A stretch of 64,000 nt of DNA from Lactarius indigo (Eukaryota; Basidiomycota; Agaricomycetes; Russulales; Russulaceae). The stretch spans positions 62,001 to 126,000 of the forward strand of contig JAFKAC010000039.1 in NCBI GenBank assembly GCA_025766275.1. Reading direction: 5' to 3'. Under the pieces are notes generated by a model. It saw only the letters and a program-made list of their open reading frames with translations, made no database searches and was not told the DNA's origin. This document shows, piece by piece, positions 18,536-30,759 of this stretch. The position numbers and the translations under genes are program-made. Every line of letters begins with the position of its first letter. Within the stretch, counting starts at the first letter, position 1.

Positions 18536-21500
18536 GAGCTGACAGGGAGGCCAATTCAATGTATAGTGTTCGCGATAGTGCCATGACAATCAAAGTCCTT
18601 GTTCGCCTTTACTACAAAGAAGCTCGCATAAATGTGCTGCTAGACAGCGGTGCAACAGACAACCTAATCAACTGAAACCTAATCCAAAAACTTGGACTAG
18701 GGACCACTCCTCTGAAACCACCCAGATTGGTCCGGAATGTAGATGGATCGCTAAACAAAGATGGCACCATGACAGAAACATGCCAGCTATGGATAAAAAG
18801 AGGAGAAGAAGAAACTCCTTTCCAGTTTTTCGTAACTAGCCTAGGGGAAGACAGAATGATCTTTGGATACCCCTGGTTTGAACACGAAAACCCAGACATA
18901 GACTGGAAGAAACAAGAGCTGAAAGGAGAAGCCATCACCATCCTGACAGGAGGGTACCGCTTCCGAAGAAAGCGACACCAAGAAGCGAAAGCGGCAGCAA
19001 CCAAAACAACCTTTGACCCAGTAAAAGAAACTGCAATCCCAGAAGAATACCAGCGCCACAACAAAGTATTCTCAGACGAAGAAGCACAGCGCTTTCCCCC
19101 AGAAAGAGAAGAAGACCACCCCATCACATTGCGACCAGATGCACCCAACAAGATCAACTGCAAAATCTACCCCTTGACTCCAGAAGAAGACAAGGAGTTG
19201 AAGGCATATCTCGACGAAAACATAGCAAAAGGATACATCTATGAAGGAAGCTCCCCTTATGCTTCCTCCTTCTTCTTCAGGAAGAAAACAGACGGAGGGT
19301 TGCGCCCTATCCTGGACTACAGACCCCTAAACACCTGGACAATAAAAGACACTTACCCACTACCTCTCATCTCCGACATCCTAACCAACTTAAATGGGAA
19401 AACACTGTTCTCAAAGTTCGATATCAGATGGGGGTACCATAATATCCGCATAAAAGAGGAAGACCAGTGGAAGGCAGCCTTCAAGACACCAAGGGGACTG
19501 TTCATCCCTCGAGTCATGACCTTCGGCCTCACAAATGCACCAGCTACCTTTGCAAGAACCATGAGCAGAATACTTCGACCACTTATGGATAAATACCCAA
19601 GAGAGCTATTTGTGTACATGGACGATGTCCTGGTAGCCACAGAAGAAGATACAGAACGCCACAGACAAATCGTACACGAATTCTTGGAAATCTGTGAAAA
19701 GGAATCTTATTTCCTCAAAGCGTCGAAATGCATGTTCGAACAAAGAAAGATCCACTACCTAGGCATTGTCATTGATGGGTCTCAAATCAAAATCGACCCA
19801 AAGAAGGTAGAAGGACTAAAAGACTGGCCAAGAGACATCAAGTCAGTCAAACAAGCAAGAAGCGTGTTGGGAACACTAAGTTATCAGCGACCCTTCATCC
19901 CCAACTTCGCTCACTTAGCAAGACCCATCACGGACACAATAAAGACGTCAGAAGGACCCTTCAGATGGACAAAGGAAGCAGCAGAAGCCTTAGAAGCTCT
20001 CATCACGCTTGTGTGCAAAGACCCCATCTTATGCCAACCAGATATGGACAAACCTTTCGAACTAGAAGTAGATGCCTCCACTTTCGCCACAGGGGCAATC
20101 TTAACACAAAGAGACAGCCGAAACAAACCACAAGCTGTGGGATACTTCTCCAAATCATTTTCTGAAGCGGAGCGCAACTATGACATCCATGACAGGGAAC
20201 TCCTGGCAGTAATCAGAGGACTGGAACACTGGAGACACCTTCTTTTAGGATCCCCCCACGAAATCACAGTGTTTACAGACCACAAAAACCTAGAGTATTA
20301 TCGCCACCCTCGACAAATCAATAGGAGAGTGGCGCGCTACATCCCCAGACTTGCAGACTATCACATCAAACTTCACCACAAACCCGGACCCCAAAACCAT
20401 GCTGATGCCCTGTCAAGACGCCCTGACCACGACACCGGAGCAGGGGATAACACTGATGTAGTGGTCCTGACCCCAACCATTTTCGCAAACTCCGCTCTCT
20501 CCATAAGGATAGATGACCAGGTCATGGCACACCAATTAGACCACCAAGACACTCTGGACGAGTGGGCCGCCCCCTTCCACCTAGTAAAACAAGGCAAACA
20601 CTGGTGGAGAGGTGACAAACTGGTGGTTGTGGACAACACACCGCTAAAGAGGGGGGTAATTTCCCTGTTTCACGATACAAAAACAGCTGGACACCCCGGA
20701 ATAACAAAGACCTTGTGGTTAGTGTCACAAGACTTTTGGTGGCCAAACATGAAAGACGACATATCCGCATATGTAAAGGGCTGTGCCGCATGCCAATCAA
20801 ACAAGAACTTCCCTGGGAACCCGAAACCACCGATATTCCCCATCAAGACTAACCCAGAAGCACTCCCTTTTGAAACCATCGCTCTAGACTTTATCACAAA
20901 GCTACCCCAATCAGAAAACAATGACACAATTCTCACCATCACGGATCATGACTGTTCTAAAGCAGCCTTCTTTATCCCATGCAGCGAAACAATAGACGCA
21001 GAAGGAGTGGCAAAACTCTATGCCAAAACTGTCCTGCCACACTATGGACTACCAAGAAGGGTCATCTCCGACAGAGACCCCAGATTCACAGCGAAATTCA
21101 TCAAAGAACTGTGCAGAGTGCTTGACATAGAACAAAACATCAGCACAGCGTACCACCCACAAACAGATGGACAATCAGAGCGAACAAACCAGTGGTTAGA
21201 ACAGTACCTCCGAATGTTCATAAACCATCAACAAGACAATTGGACGGAGCTACTACCACTGGCACAGTACACCCACAACTCCTGGCCAAGCGCAACCACT
21301 AAAAAGGCACCCTACGAATTAATCCTTGGATACATCCCAAGAGTACACCAACCAGAAAGAACGACCACAGTACCAGGAACACAAGAGAGATTGGAGCGAA
21401 TCCAGGAAGCCAGAAGGACCGCCCAAGCAGCAATTACCCATGCACAGTCACTCTACAAAGGGTCCTCTCGCTTCGAACAACACACAGAAGGAGATAGCGT

Positions 21501-23400
21501 GTGGCTGGATGCCAGAAACTTGAAAACAACGCACCCTAGTTTCAAGTTAGCCCCAAAAAGATATGGACCCTTCAGGGTCACAAAGAAGATCTCCGCCACC
21601 ACATACGCCCTGAAACTTCCCCATCAGTGGCGGATCCACCCAGTATTCCATGCGTCACTCCTGATGCCATACAAAGAAACCTCCATACATGGAAAGAACT
21701 TTACGGAACCACCCCCAGATCTAGTAGATGGGGAACAGGAGTGGGAAGTCAAGAAAATACTAGAAACAAGACGCCACAGGAACCAGTTACAGTTCCTAAT
21801 CAAGTGGAAGGGATACTCCGATGCACACAACAGTTGGGAACCAGAGAAGAACCTCAGCACCCCAGAACTTATTCAGGAACACTTTGAAAGCAACCCCAGA
21901 AGTGAAGGAGCAAAGCAATGGTTAAAACGAAAGGAAGTAACAGTACGAACAGCAACCACCTTCCCCACTAGCTTCCTCACCATGCCCTCTCGCTCCTCCT
22001 CTGTAGAATGTCTTGTTGCTCGTGCCATGGAAAGAGGTTCCTTTGACGAAACACCCTCTGTTACACCCTCCTCTGGCTATTCTCCCTTCCCAGCACGACC
22101 CCCTTCCTTGCCTTCACTCATCCAGGAACCACAACCCATTGATCCCACCATGCCCAGCGTCATAGAAACAGAAGGAGGAGGAATAGCCCTTCGCGTTCCC
22201 CCTCCTGGACACACAGCTCCCCCTACTCCCGAGATACACCGACCTACCACCTCCCCCCCTGATCCTAGAGTGACCATGGCTCGTCTCAGCGAAATAATCA
22301 ACGACCCAATCATGGATGCACTCCCCATTAACTATGAAAGGATGCACATCGCTGCTGAAGAAGACGACGACCCTGGCTACCCCTTCTTCTTGAATGACCC
22401 CTGGAGCAGCCGCTATGTCCACTTCCTCATCCCTGACGACGCTGACCCAACCTCGTACATCCGAAAGGATGCCAAATGGATCAGGATCAGTGAAAACAAA
22501 GAAGATGTCATCGGCACCATGGGCAAAAACCTCCCTCACTATGGCCTCCCCCTTTTTCTCCTTCCCAGAGACGACGACCCCCACAACCCAGCTCCCCCCA
22601 TCACCCCAGCTCAGATGCAGAACTTGGATGAAGCTTCCCCCACAGCCAGACAAGTCGATGAAGTCCTAGAAGACCTGAAAGATGACCACCTCACAGCAGA
22701 AATCTCCAGGACTCGCCGACTCTTGCGAAACCAGAAGGCCCTCCGAAAGGAGATTGAAGGCCTGTACAAGACGATGGAGCCCCTCAAAAGGCACCTCCTC
22801 AACATGGACATGCAACTAACCAGCACCCGAAGAAGGCTGCAAGAACACAAGGCCTATGTCCGGATTGCAGACCAATGGCTCACACTACACCCCCCTCCTC
22901 CGGAAGAAGAAACTCACCCCTTTGAAGTCCACCCCATTCCTGCCCCTGCTCCACCTCGCTACCACTCCATGCCACGACTCCACGACGAACCAGAAGGACC
23001 TAGCCCCTCTGCAGAAAGGAAGAAGAGACGCAAGCGCAGAACCAACAAGAAGGAGACTGGCACCATTCGACTTTGTTACAGGTGCCAGTCTGAAGACCAC
23101 CTCTCCTTCGCCTGCCCTCAAAAACAGAAGTTCTGCTGGAGGTGTTCTAGCACTGACCACTTCCCCTATCAGTGCCTCTGGCCAGCCTCAGAAGAACGCA
23201 CTCAGTGGTGTGGCAAGTGTTTTACCAGCAACAGCCACGAAGAAATCAAGTGCCCCAAGTATGAAAATTGTCGCAAATGCGGGGCCCATGGTCCCTTCAA
23301 CTTCCTTCACCAACATCGCTGCCCCCTCCCTCGCGAAAGCACCCCCTCCAACGATGTAGATAACGATGTCTATGACCTGATGGACTTCGAAGCACTCTAG
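18518..23400 (+). pseudogene. pol: C Pol (PR-RT-RNaseH-IN-chromodomain-zinc knuckles), one in-frame TGA
   Basis: The frame runs from the slippery site to TAG 23400, interrupted only by TGA 18673-18675, six codons after the start of the protease motif DSGATDN. After it, 1557 codons are open: RT with YMDD (about 19614), RNase H DASTFATGA (about 20070), integrase HHCC (about 20670-20795), DDE core (ALDF near 20885, SDRDPRF near 21068, SERTN near 21178), a GPF module, a chromodomain (about 21736-21890, LQFLIKWKGYSDAHNSWEPE), then a long extension. The extension has a helical region (about 22680-22880), a basic patch (KKRRKRR) and four Cys/His modules (23071-23330). The stop may be a post-insertion mutation or may need read-through. 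Confidence 0.88.
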
Positions 23401-23413
23401 GGAGAGTTGACTT

Positions 23414-23422
23414 AGAGAGGGG
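23414..23422 (+). other. Polypurine tract of C
   Basis: AGAGAGGGG lies four bases before the 3' LTR and is the expected plus-strand primer site. Confidence 0.6.
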
Positions 23423-23426
23423 CTCA

Positions 23427-24003
23427 TGTTATGATCCGACGCTTCGGACCTAAACCACAGTATGTTTCCACCCTGCCTTCCCCTTCTGTACCATACCTTG
23501 TTACCAAAGGAGCTACTGTTACTAGTGGCGCTGTTTCTTTGATCCGAACTTCTGTTTACTCCGTTTAGTCTCTTTGATATTGTATGGACTTGTGTTCATG
23601 TTGTTTGGAACCTTGTCCTATATAAACCTGTACCATAGACCGTAGGAAGCCAGACTTGGCTTCGTTTGCAATCTAGCAACCTTGCCTCCGTACTTTGGTG
23701 TGACCTCGTCTTATCCCTCTCTTCTTGTGCATCCCCTACCTCAGTCCCTGACCAGGACACTTCGAAGTCTTTGCAGTTGAACTATATCAACGCGTTACAC
23801 CTGTTATACTCTGTGCACTAGCAAGATCAAGTGTAGAGAAGTGTTAGACACTTCGGACGAGGAGTCCTACATTACAGAGTAGTGCTGCACCTTGTGCCAC
23901 ATCTTATCACTCGTATTTCATAGCAATAAGACAACAGAGGTCTTCGCTTGATACTTGTGTGATTCAGAACCTCTAGAACCCACGCCCCTGCTAGGGCGTA
24001 ACA
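23427..24003 (+). repeat. 3' LTR of C
   Basis: The 577 bp appear identical to 16068-16644 and are followed by target duplication CACTA (24004-24008). Confidence 0.95.
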
Positions 24004-24474
24004 CACTACTAGTAGCCTGAGCGGGTCGAGCGCACGCACGTAAGTGACGTATGTGACAACCATCTCCCCAAAGTGTCGGTCAGAACAAATTAGCATGCAC
24101 TCACAGGGCGGGCCACAGTGACGCGAGAGTCGGCGCGGGTAGCAGCCACCGGTGCGTCTTCGCAGTGAAGCCATCAAACTGGACCAGACGAGAATATGGC
24201 CTGGACGAGGAGGACGAGAGGGGACGGGATGAGGAGCGGGTGGATCCAAAGTCTGAGAGCAACAGTACAATTCCTGTAGCATGCATATCAGGAAATGGAG
24301 ACTGAGAATGGGGTGCAAGTGCGCTACATGATGACAGGAGCACTCACGATGGAAGCTTTTGGGCCAGCGCCTCATCTATGGTGGCGAGGACGACCTGGTC
24401 CATCATGTGGTGAGGGAAGCCGAGTTTTTTCTGGTTTTTCCTGAAAAATGACGTATGAGTGTGTTGCTGGTAAT
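24004..24474 (-). other. Degenerate spacer between ABC-transporter fragments
   Basis: On the minus strand this stretch would join the PDR 5' fragment to the ABCC fragment once element C is removed. A short segment near 24350-24430 (GFPHHMMDQVVLATIDEALA) looks protein-coding and ends at a GTGAGT donor, but I cannot assign it to either transporter. The remainder has no recognisable motif. Confidence 0.35.
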
Positions 24475-24985
24475 TGTCTGTGCAGGCGCTGGGTCTCCAA
24501 GAGCCGCTGCCATGCAGCGGAACCATGCCTTCATTACCAAGGCCACGGTGAAGATGAATAGGAAGAATGTGCTACAACGGGTTCATGAGCCACTGAAACG
24601 GGATGAGGTATAAATAGCTACTCACAAAAATTGGGTCGCAGAAGCCCGCAAACCAACCATGAAGTAGAGGATGATGGAGAATATCATAATGGTGACAAAG
24701 GTGATTGGCACGTCGACAATGGTGAGAGTGACAGCTTCGATAAAAGGATGGTACATGGCGGCTCGGGCGTGTTTTACCACAATGAGTCACTGTGCCAAGA
24801 GTGCTAGGATCTCAGCAATTGAAGACAAGGCCGACCAAAGGAAGGCACTAGCGAAATGGGTAGGTTATTAGGCCAAAGGCAGGGGAACGGGGGAACGGCA
24901 TGTGACGACGCACCAGAATATAATGCCCCCGCTCGAGAAGTACTGTGATGTCTCGTCTTTCAACCTCAAAAAGCCTGAACCATTG
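24475..24985 (-). pseudogene. PDR/ABCG transporter fragment (first membrane domain)
   Basis: Minus-strand exons give the start of a PDR membrane domain: DETSQYFSSGGIIFW (about 24965-24913), then SSIAEI (about 24825), then VKHARAAMYHPFIEAV and TIVDVPITFVTIMIFSIILY (about 24790-24650), an intron with GTGAGT donor near 24630, then FIFTVALVMKAWFRCMAAAL (about 24560-24500) ending at PAPAQTI. These are hallmark PDR motifs. An in-frame stop between SSIAEI and VKHARA and the missing nucleotide-binding domains show a remnant. It continues, after an ABCC fragment, at 14410-13936. Confidence 0.65.
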
Positions 24986-25192
24986 CAGGAGGGTGGAGTG
25001 AGCGGGGCCAGATATACGCAGTTGCTGGGGCCAGGGAGCAGAGAGACCGTTAAATTTGCAAGTTGGGCATAATTTGAAATAACTACTAGTAATACGCAGA
25101 TGACAAAAAATGTTGGCGCAACCAGCTAACCCTCCGAACTCGAATGATAAGTTCCCAATCTTCGTTAATTAACGCAGAGGCAGCCGCGACAT

Positions 25193-25528
25193 CTACCTCA
25201 TGGTGGGAAAATACAATCTTAAATTCGTACGAGTCTTAGATGATTGTGATGAGCTTAATATTAAGTCAGAAAATGTGAAAGGCTCACCGGCATGGACTAC
25301 CAATTTGTTGAGCTTTCGGAAAGCTGAGATTATGGTGGCGACAAGGGTTTGTCGTAAATTTTCTGGAAACTTGATTCGAATGTCATGTGTGCTTGGATTT
25401 GAACTGACAACGTAGACTTCGACTCCAGGGAGTGGCCCCATGGTTTCGGAGGACAAGACCAAATTATGGCTCTTCATTGATACACGGACCAAGGGGCTAG
25501 AAGCACAAGGGCTGCTATAACTGATCAT
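25193..25528 (-). CDS. Hypothetical short ORF, 111 codons
   Basis: A minus-strand ORF with mixed, protein-like composition (IKFPENLRQTLVATIISAFR) but no recognised domain. It could be an exon of a larger decayed gene upstream of the PDR fragment, or spurious. The surrounding 24986-25888 interval has no other supportable gene. Confidence 0.2.
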   Translation of the reverse strand: MISYSSPCASSPLVRVSMKSHNLVLSSETMGPLPGVEVYVVSSNPSTHDIRIKFPENLRQTLVATIISAFRKLNKLVVHAGEPFTFSDLILSSSQSSKTRTNLRLYFPTMR

Positions 25529-25888
25529 CGATGCTAGCAGAAGTACGTAAGAACTTGGACTTACTTGTGCGATTCCAGGCCTCGATGTGGGGGCGGAGAG
25601 GATGCGGACAAATCAAACACCCACTCCTTGCTGGTCGCCATGTAGCTCAGTGGTGTGTAGGGGTAAGGCGTGCTCTACCTTGAGCAGAGTGTGAACGCCG
25701 TTCTGCAGACTCTAGAACTTCCTGTTTCAATGACCGATTAGCGAGAACTCCGAAAATCACTCATAGATCACCTGTAATACACAGACAAACAGATCTATGA
25801 TGCTCTGTCCATCTCACTCAAGGGACGCTCTACCACAGCTCTGGCCACACCGCGCCGATGACCTTCCCGTTGTAAGGACACCTCGGCT

Positions 25889-27400
25889 CTGGGCCTGAAA
25901 TTGTCTATTTTTGGCTTCTTGGTCTCAGTCTGACGTCGCGTGTCTTGGCTCCCATGTTGGTCTCGTGTTTCCATGGCGTGGCACCACCTCTATCTCGCGC
26001 TCTTTCCATCCGCATCCGCATCCGCATCCACACACACTGTATCACTCCTTTGTTCCCTCCCTCGACACTACTCTGATGCACAACAATGATCCCGAGTCGG
26101 ATTCACTGCAAGACGGCTCTTAGGCCACTCGCAAATATGCCACGCATCCTCATGCCTCGAGTCGCCTTTGCCAAGTCGCCACCGCTCCACATTTCTATCT
26201 CGGCCATCCTTTCCTTGTCCTTGTTCCCCTGCCTACTTCATACGCTAATATTCGACCTTAATCCATCACTTCTGCCTCATTGTTTTCAGCCTCGTCTCTA
26301 CCGTTCCCTACCACATCGTTCTCGCTGTCTGGTATCACTGCCCTTCTCGTCTTGACCCCCCACACCTACACGATGCTATCCGATGCCCATGCCTCGGAAC
26401 TCGTGCCTGACTCCTTCATTCATCGTATCGCCTGTTCAGCGTCGACCGCACCCTTTTCCTTTCAACCTATCAAGACACTACCACTCTGCTAACCACTCGT
26501 CTCTCGCCATTCCACCTGGTCGGCTGTTCTTCCACAAGACACCGCTGGAGATTGCACTGGTTGTCGCGCTGTCGTCGGAGGTCATTTGTTGTACGTCATC
26601 TGTCTCGACTTCCTTTGTCTGTAATTACTTAACGCTCCTTTCTCTTTTCCTTCTAACTTAGGGTATCTCTCTTCTCATGTTCACCCCGATATTCCATTTT
26701 CTCCGCTCGTACCTATGCCACTTCCCATTCATCGATCACTTCCCATTCGTCGATCGATCCCTACACTTGTATCTCAACTCCTGTTACCCCCCCCCCCCCC
26801 GGTCTCTCTCACTATACGTTTGACTTAGCTTTGAACACGTCGTATACGGATCGCATGTATATGAGCTCACGTTCTTGTCTCATCAATACCACCGTTGTTT
26901 TCCTCCAAGTATCCTGTTTTGTGTCTACTCCCTAAACTTTTGCCCCTGCTCTCGCATCAACCAGCCCTGCCCGAAGCCCTGCCTGCCTTTGAACGCTTCC
27001 AACCTCGCCTCGCCGCCATCGTCTGAGCTGCCGACCTCAGGCTATACCACCTTGCCCGCCCTTTACCACCTTAGAACACCGCTTTTGTCCTAGCCCTCGC
27101 TCACATCGTCATCCTTAAAACCCTTGGACACCTGCCGAGCCTGCTCTCCCGACTCCTTCGACATCCGCTCTCTGCAGTTCGACTTCGACCCTTTCACCCC
27201 GGCAGCCCACTCCCTTCTTCAAGTTCCCTCGTAGTAGATGTCGTGCTAGCGCTTCCACGTTCCACCCTCACGGCACTCTGGCCCGATTGCTATCACAGCT
27301 GGCACCTTGCCAACACACATGCCTTCAGATCTCAGTCTTGTCTCCAACGCTGGTGAAATCTCTCTCCACTTTCGGATTCACTGAACACTCTTATCTTACA
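25889..27400 (+). repeat. Left inverted end region of the Plavaka element
   Basis: A C/T-rich non-coding stretch. Its first 260 bp align collinearly with the reverse complement of about 55915-56090. The word GCCGACCTCAGGCT (near 27028) also recurs inverted near 55715, but at a different distance, so the left copy is longer or diverged. Many differences are CpG to TpG/CpA. It includes a C14 homopolymer near 26788 and short ORFs of low complexity that I do not regard as genes. Confidence 0.45.
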
Positions 27401-30388
27401 CCACTACTGTGACATTTACTGTAAAGGACTAGAATGCGATCTCGTGTGCATGATGATCTGCATACTTGTTTACATAAAAAAGTTGGAACGCATACAGAGA
27501 GTTGTGATGTGTAAAGGTTCTTGGGAGTTTCTGGGCCCCTGCTGCACCAATAAGGTGTGCCAAACGGAGAATCATATCAACATGTATCACTGAACACATC
27601 CGTCTTCCCCTCGAATCAAACTCGGGCTTCACCCTCCAGAGGCCTGTGTCTTCACATGGAGAGTTGCCGTAAGTAGAAAACCACTGCACGAATGCACAGG
27701 GGTATACGGTATTCTGAAAGCTGAATGAGAAGAGGAGGTTTACGCGTGCAACCGAAAGTCCCAAAAAACCATCCAGCTTGGAATCCCTCTCAACGTAGAT
27801 GCAGTCATAACGACCAGGACCTTTCTTCCATGAAGGAGTGGCACGAATGAATTCACGGTGCATGCCACCGATTCCCGAGAGGTCACTTGGAGCATGGTAC
27901 GTACACACAGCAGAATGAAAAACCTTGATGCGAAGTGTGTTGGAGACACATGGGCACAAATGGAGTGGAACGTCCATGCCGCACACTTCTGCCTCGGGAT
28001 GGAATTGATCGTACAGAAAACGGCGAATGTATTCAAGAAGTTGCGGCTGATTGACATAAGCAGAAAGTCTGTCAATGGTTTTCGGATAGCCTCGAGCTAA
28101 ATTGGGTCAATACTATACATAGCAGTATCTTGTATGTTTGCTTACCGGGGTTACGGGAAAGCCGCACATCCCCCATAGAAGTGATTCCACCAGCGGCTTC
28201 AACATCGCCTCCGCCGTCACGACCACCAGCACCCATGGACCTTGGAGGCTCTGAGTCAATAGCAATACTAGATGTCAGTAGTGGAGCTTCCAGCATTCCG
28301 CGTGCTCCCAAATCAACATGGGTTGCCGCAAGCTTGTCCAAACACTGATTTGTTAACAGCATTTGACCAAGTGGCTCGTTGCGGCTCAAGCGACACCAAG
28401 GTTCTTTGACGGCTTTGATGTGCTTAGACTTGGTAATCGATGAACAGAGTCCGTTTGGGGCACCAAATTGTTGGATGAGGAAACGGTAGTGGGAAAGCAA
28501 GTGTTGTCGTGGCAATGAGAAGTCCTTCCGCACACCCGTTTCCTTGAAGATTTCGCGCTCGTGATGGAAACAGGCCACAGCCATATCAATTTGATCCAAT
28601 GTGTCTTCGTCAAGCTGTGATCGTCGGGCAAGATAGCAGAATTCCATGAACGCCGCAAGTGCCTGGACCATCTGGGGAGGGACGTAACCTACAATAGCTG
28701 GCAGATAAACCTACACATGATCAGAGTTAGCCCGCAGTAAGCAATTGAAGAGTCAACGACGGACCTTCATCAGAGCCTTTGAGTCGTCGCCTGTCCATTG
28801 TTTGAAACCGTGGCCCTCAGGGAATCATCGCAGACCCGGAAATAAAGGTACTGCAGCAATCCTAACGAAGGGTTGATATTCCATGTTGCTTTTAATTTGG
28901 TTGTGAGAGGACTCAGACACGCACCGCCGGTCTATGTCAGCAAGTGTCTCATTTGCACGAGACTTTCTGTGGACAATCTGGAGGTAATCGGTTATCCATT
29001 CGACAAGGTGGTCCTTGAATGTACCCTTGATGACTTGATGGAGGAGATCTGGTGATAGGAGTTCGTGAATGTTAGCTCGCGGAAAATGAGCTGTGAAGGG
29101 CTATTGGACAATGAGCACGCATGACCTACGCTAGTAGGCAGACATTACGAGTCACTCACTATAATATCGCTGATGATGCCGTATCCTTCCCATAAAATTC
29201 CGGGTTGACCCTCAAAAGCATCTTTCAACAACTCGGTGTGAGCGTGTGACCGGAAGATTGCCGTTGCGTCATCATCAAATTTGCTTGGTTGAGCCGTACA
29301 TCTATCCGATCAAAGTGAGCTTGAGAATGGTACTAAGAGCGGGAAACTTACTTTGGGCACCACCCGGATACAACGCCTGCCAAAAGGGTTTGCTCGGGGT
29401 AATCCGCGATGTAGGGACCCAGCCCATAAATAACACGCCTAAAATAACCATCCCCACATCGGGTAATCCGCGACTTGGTCATCCACGGTTCAAGAGAGTA
29501 CAGAATATGTGTGAGGGATGTATGGAAGAGCTGACATCGAAATTTGCGGAACTCTGAGCTCTCCTCGTGTTGCTTATCGGCTAGTAAAGGTCTTGGTCAG
29601 CTCGAAAAACGTTGCGTACTAGTAAATTCCCACTCTTTGGAATCGCAAGGAACCCCACAAGGCTGACAGCATTTCGATGCGCTCTCCTCACGTGGTTCTG
29701 GACGTTCCCAATGGAGATGTACAATGGATAGTACTCGTTGTGGCCCGTTGCTACCGAAACGGTAGTTTTATCACTTCTGAGGATCACGGGTACAAAAGTG
29801 GATCCATGCGTCTCTGGATCTTTCGAAATGATGTCCTATGTCCCACGGAATTAGCTTATGCCAGTGACCAATCGAGGAGAAATAACATACCACCTGCTCC
29901 CATGCCCAATTACCGGACATGAAATCCGAGTACTGACGTTTTCCTGCCCTGCTAAACATACGCTTAGGTGCGTAATCCACCTCAAGCGCATATTCCTTGT
30001 TTGCTATCTGTGCCTCCACAACCTTGAGAGGGTCTCGAAACCAGACCTCATATGACTTCCTCTTCCATTGTTACGGTTCCGAGGGACCGTCCAGGCTTTC
30101 TACGGAGCTGAGCTCAACGTTCGGGTAGAGTCGGGACTTGTTCTGCAAACAAGTCAAGATTCGGGGAGTTCTAGGCTCAACTCAAGGAGTATTGCTAGAG
30201 AGAGGGGAAAGCACGCAGGGTTCTGAGGCAAGGCAAGCTAGGTCAGATTCAAGAACTAAGAGTAGACAACCAAAAGTACTACTCAGACAGCTACTACTTA
30301 TACTCTTACAGACTATTGGTTTTCGTGACTATTTTCTCAATGAGCACCATAAGGCGTGCTTATTAGCACTGTCAGTCGTGCTATTCCG

Positions 30389-30634
30389 TGTTAAGATGAG
30401 GTCATCGTTGGGTCACGCCACACAGTGGCGGGGCCACGTGATACGTCGTACATACGCGTCGGTGTCTGAATAGTGTTCCCTCAGTCGTTTCTCTCCTACC
30501 GCGACTGAGGGTACGTACTTTACACGTTCACTAGTTTACCGCTTGGACTAACCTCATCATAAGGATCATTCTAGGTATAATAAATATAGTCATTTCTCTC
30601 CTACCGCGACTGAGGGATCGTTCTAGTTTTTACA
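30389..30634 (+). repeat. 5' LTR of Copia
   Basis: Starts TGTTAAGATGAGG and ends TAGTTTTTACA. It contains a 10-bp inverted repeat CCCTCAGTCG/CGACTGAGGG (30478-30511) and a second partial copy ending near 30616. An A/T-rich TATAATAAATATA at about 30577 is a candidate TATA box. Confidence 0.92.
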
Positions 30635-30646
30635 GGTTATGGGCCC
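30635..30646 (+). other. Copia primer binding site, anticodon-stem half of initiator tRNA-Met
   Basis: GGTTATGGGCCC starts directly after the 5' LTR. Its reverse complement GGGCCCATAACC equals the anticodon stem-loop (CAU anticodon) of eukaryotic initiator tRNA-Met, as in Drosophila copia. This implies priming by a cleaved half-tRNA; the mechanism is known for the family and inferred here. Confidence 0.7.
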
Positions 30647-30759
30647 GTAATTGCCTGGAACAACCTCGACGCTTAACTCTGCGACTCATCTGTCTCACTG
30701 GCTTTCCCGCCAATTACTCCTTCTAAACTCCTTAAACGAAATCATACCACTCGAATATC

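Larger units (their letters stand above)
16068..24003 (+). mobile_element. C: full-length Ty3/Gypsy chromovirus
   Basis: The 7.9-kb element has 577-bp LTRs (16068-16644 and 23427-24003) that appear identical, and target duplication CACTA at 16063-16067 and 24004-24008. It encodes gag, then pol in the -1 frame with protease, RT, RNase H, integrase, chromodomain and a C-terminal zinc-knuckle array. A single in-frame TGA sits just after the protease active site. A solo LTR of the same family is at 57889-58467 on the minus strand. Confidence 0.95.

Noticed and set aside
22856..23359. 167-codon ORF overlapping the C Pol tail, a possible counterpart of ORF-X
   Set aside because: Only one internal copy of family C is in the window, so conservation cannot be tested. 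The peptide is low-complexity and does not resemble ORF-X.
25640..25690. tRNA- or SINE-like box A (TAGCTCAGTGG)
   Set aside because: No box B at the right distance, no cloverleaf, no poly-A tail or target duplication.
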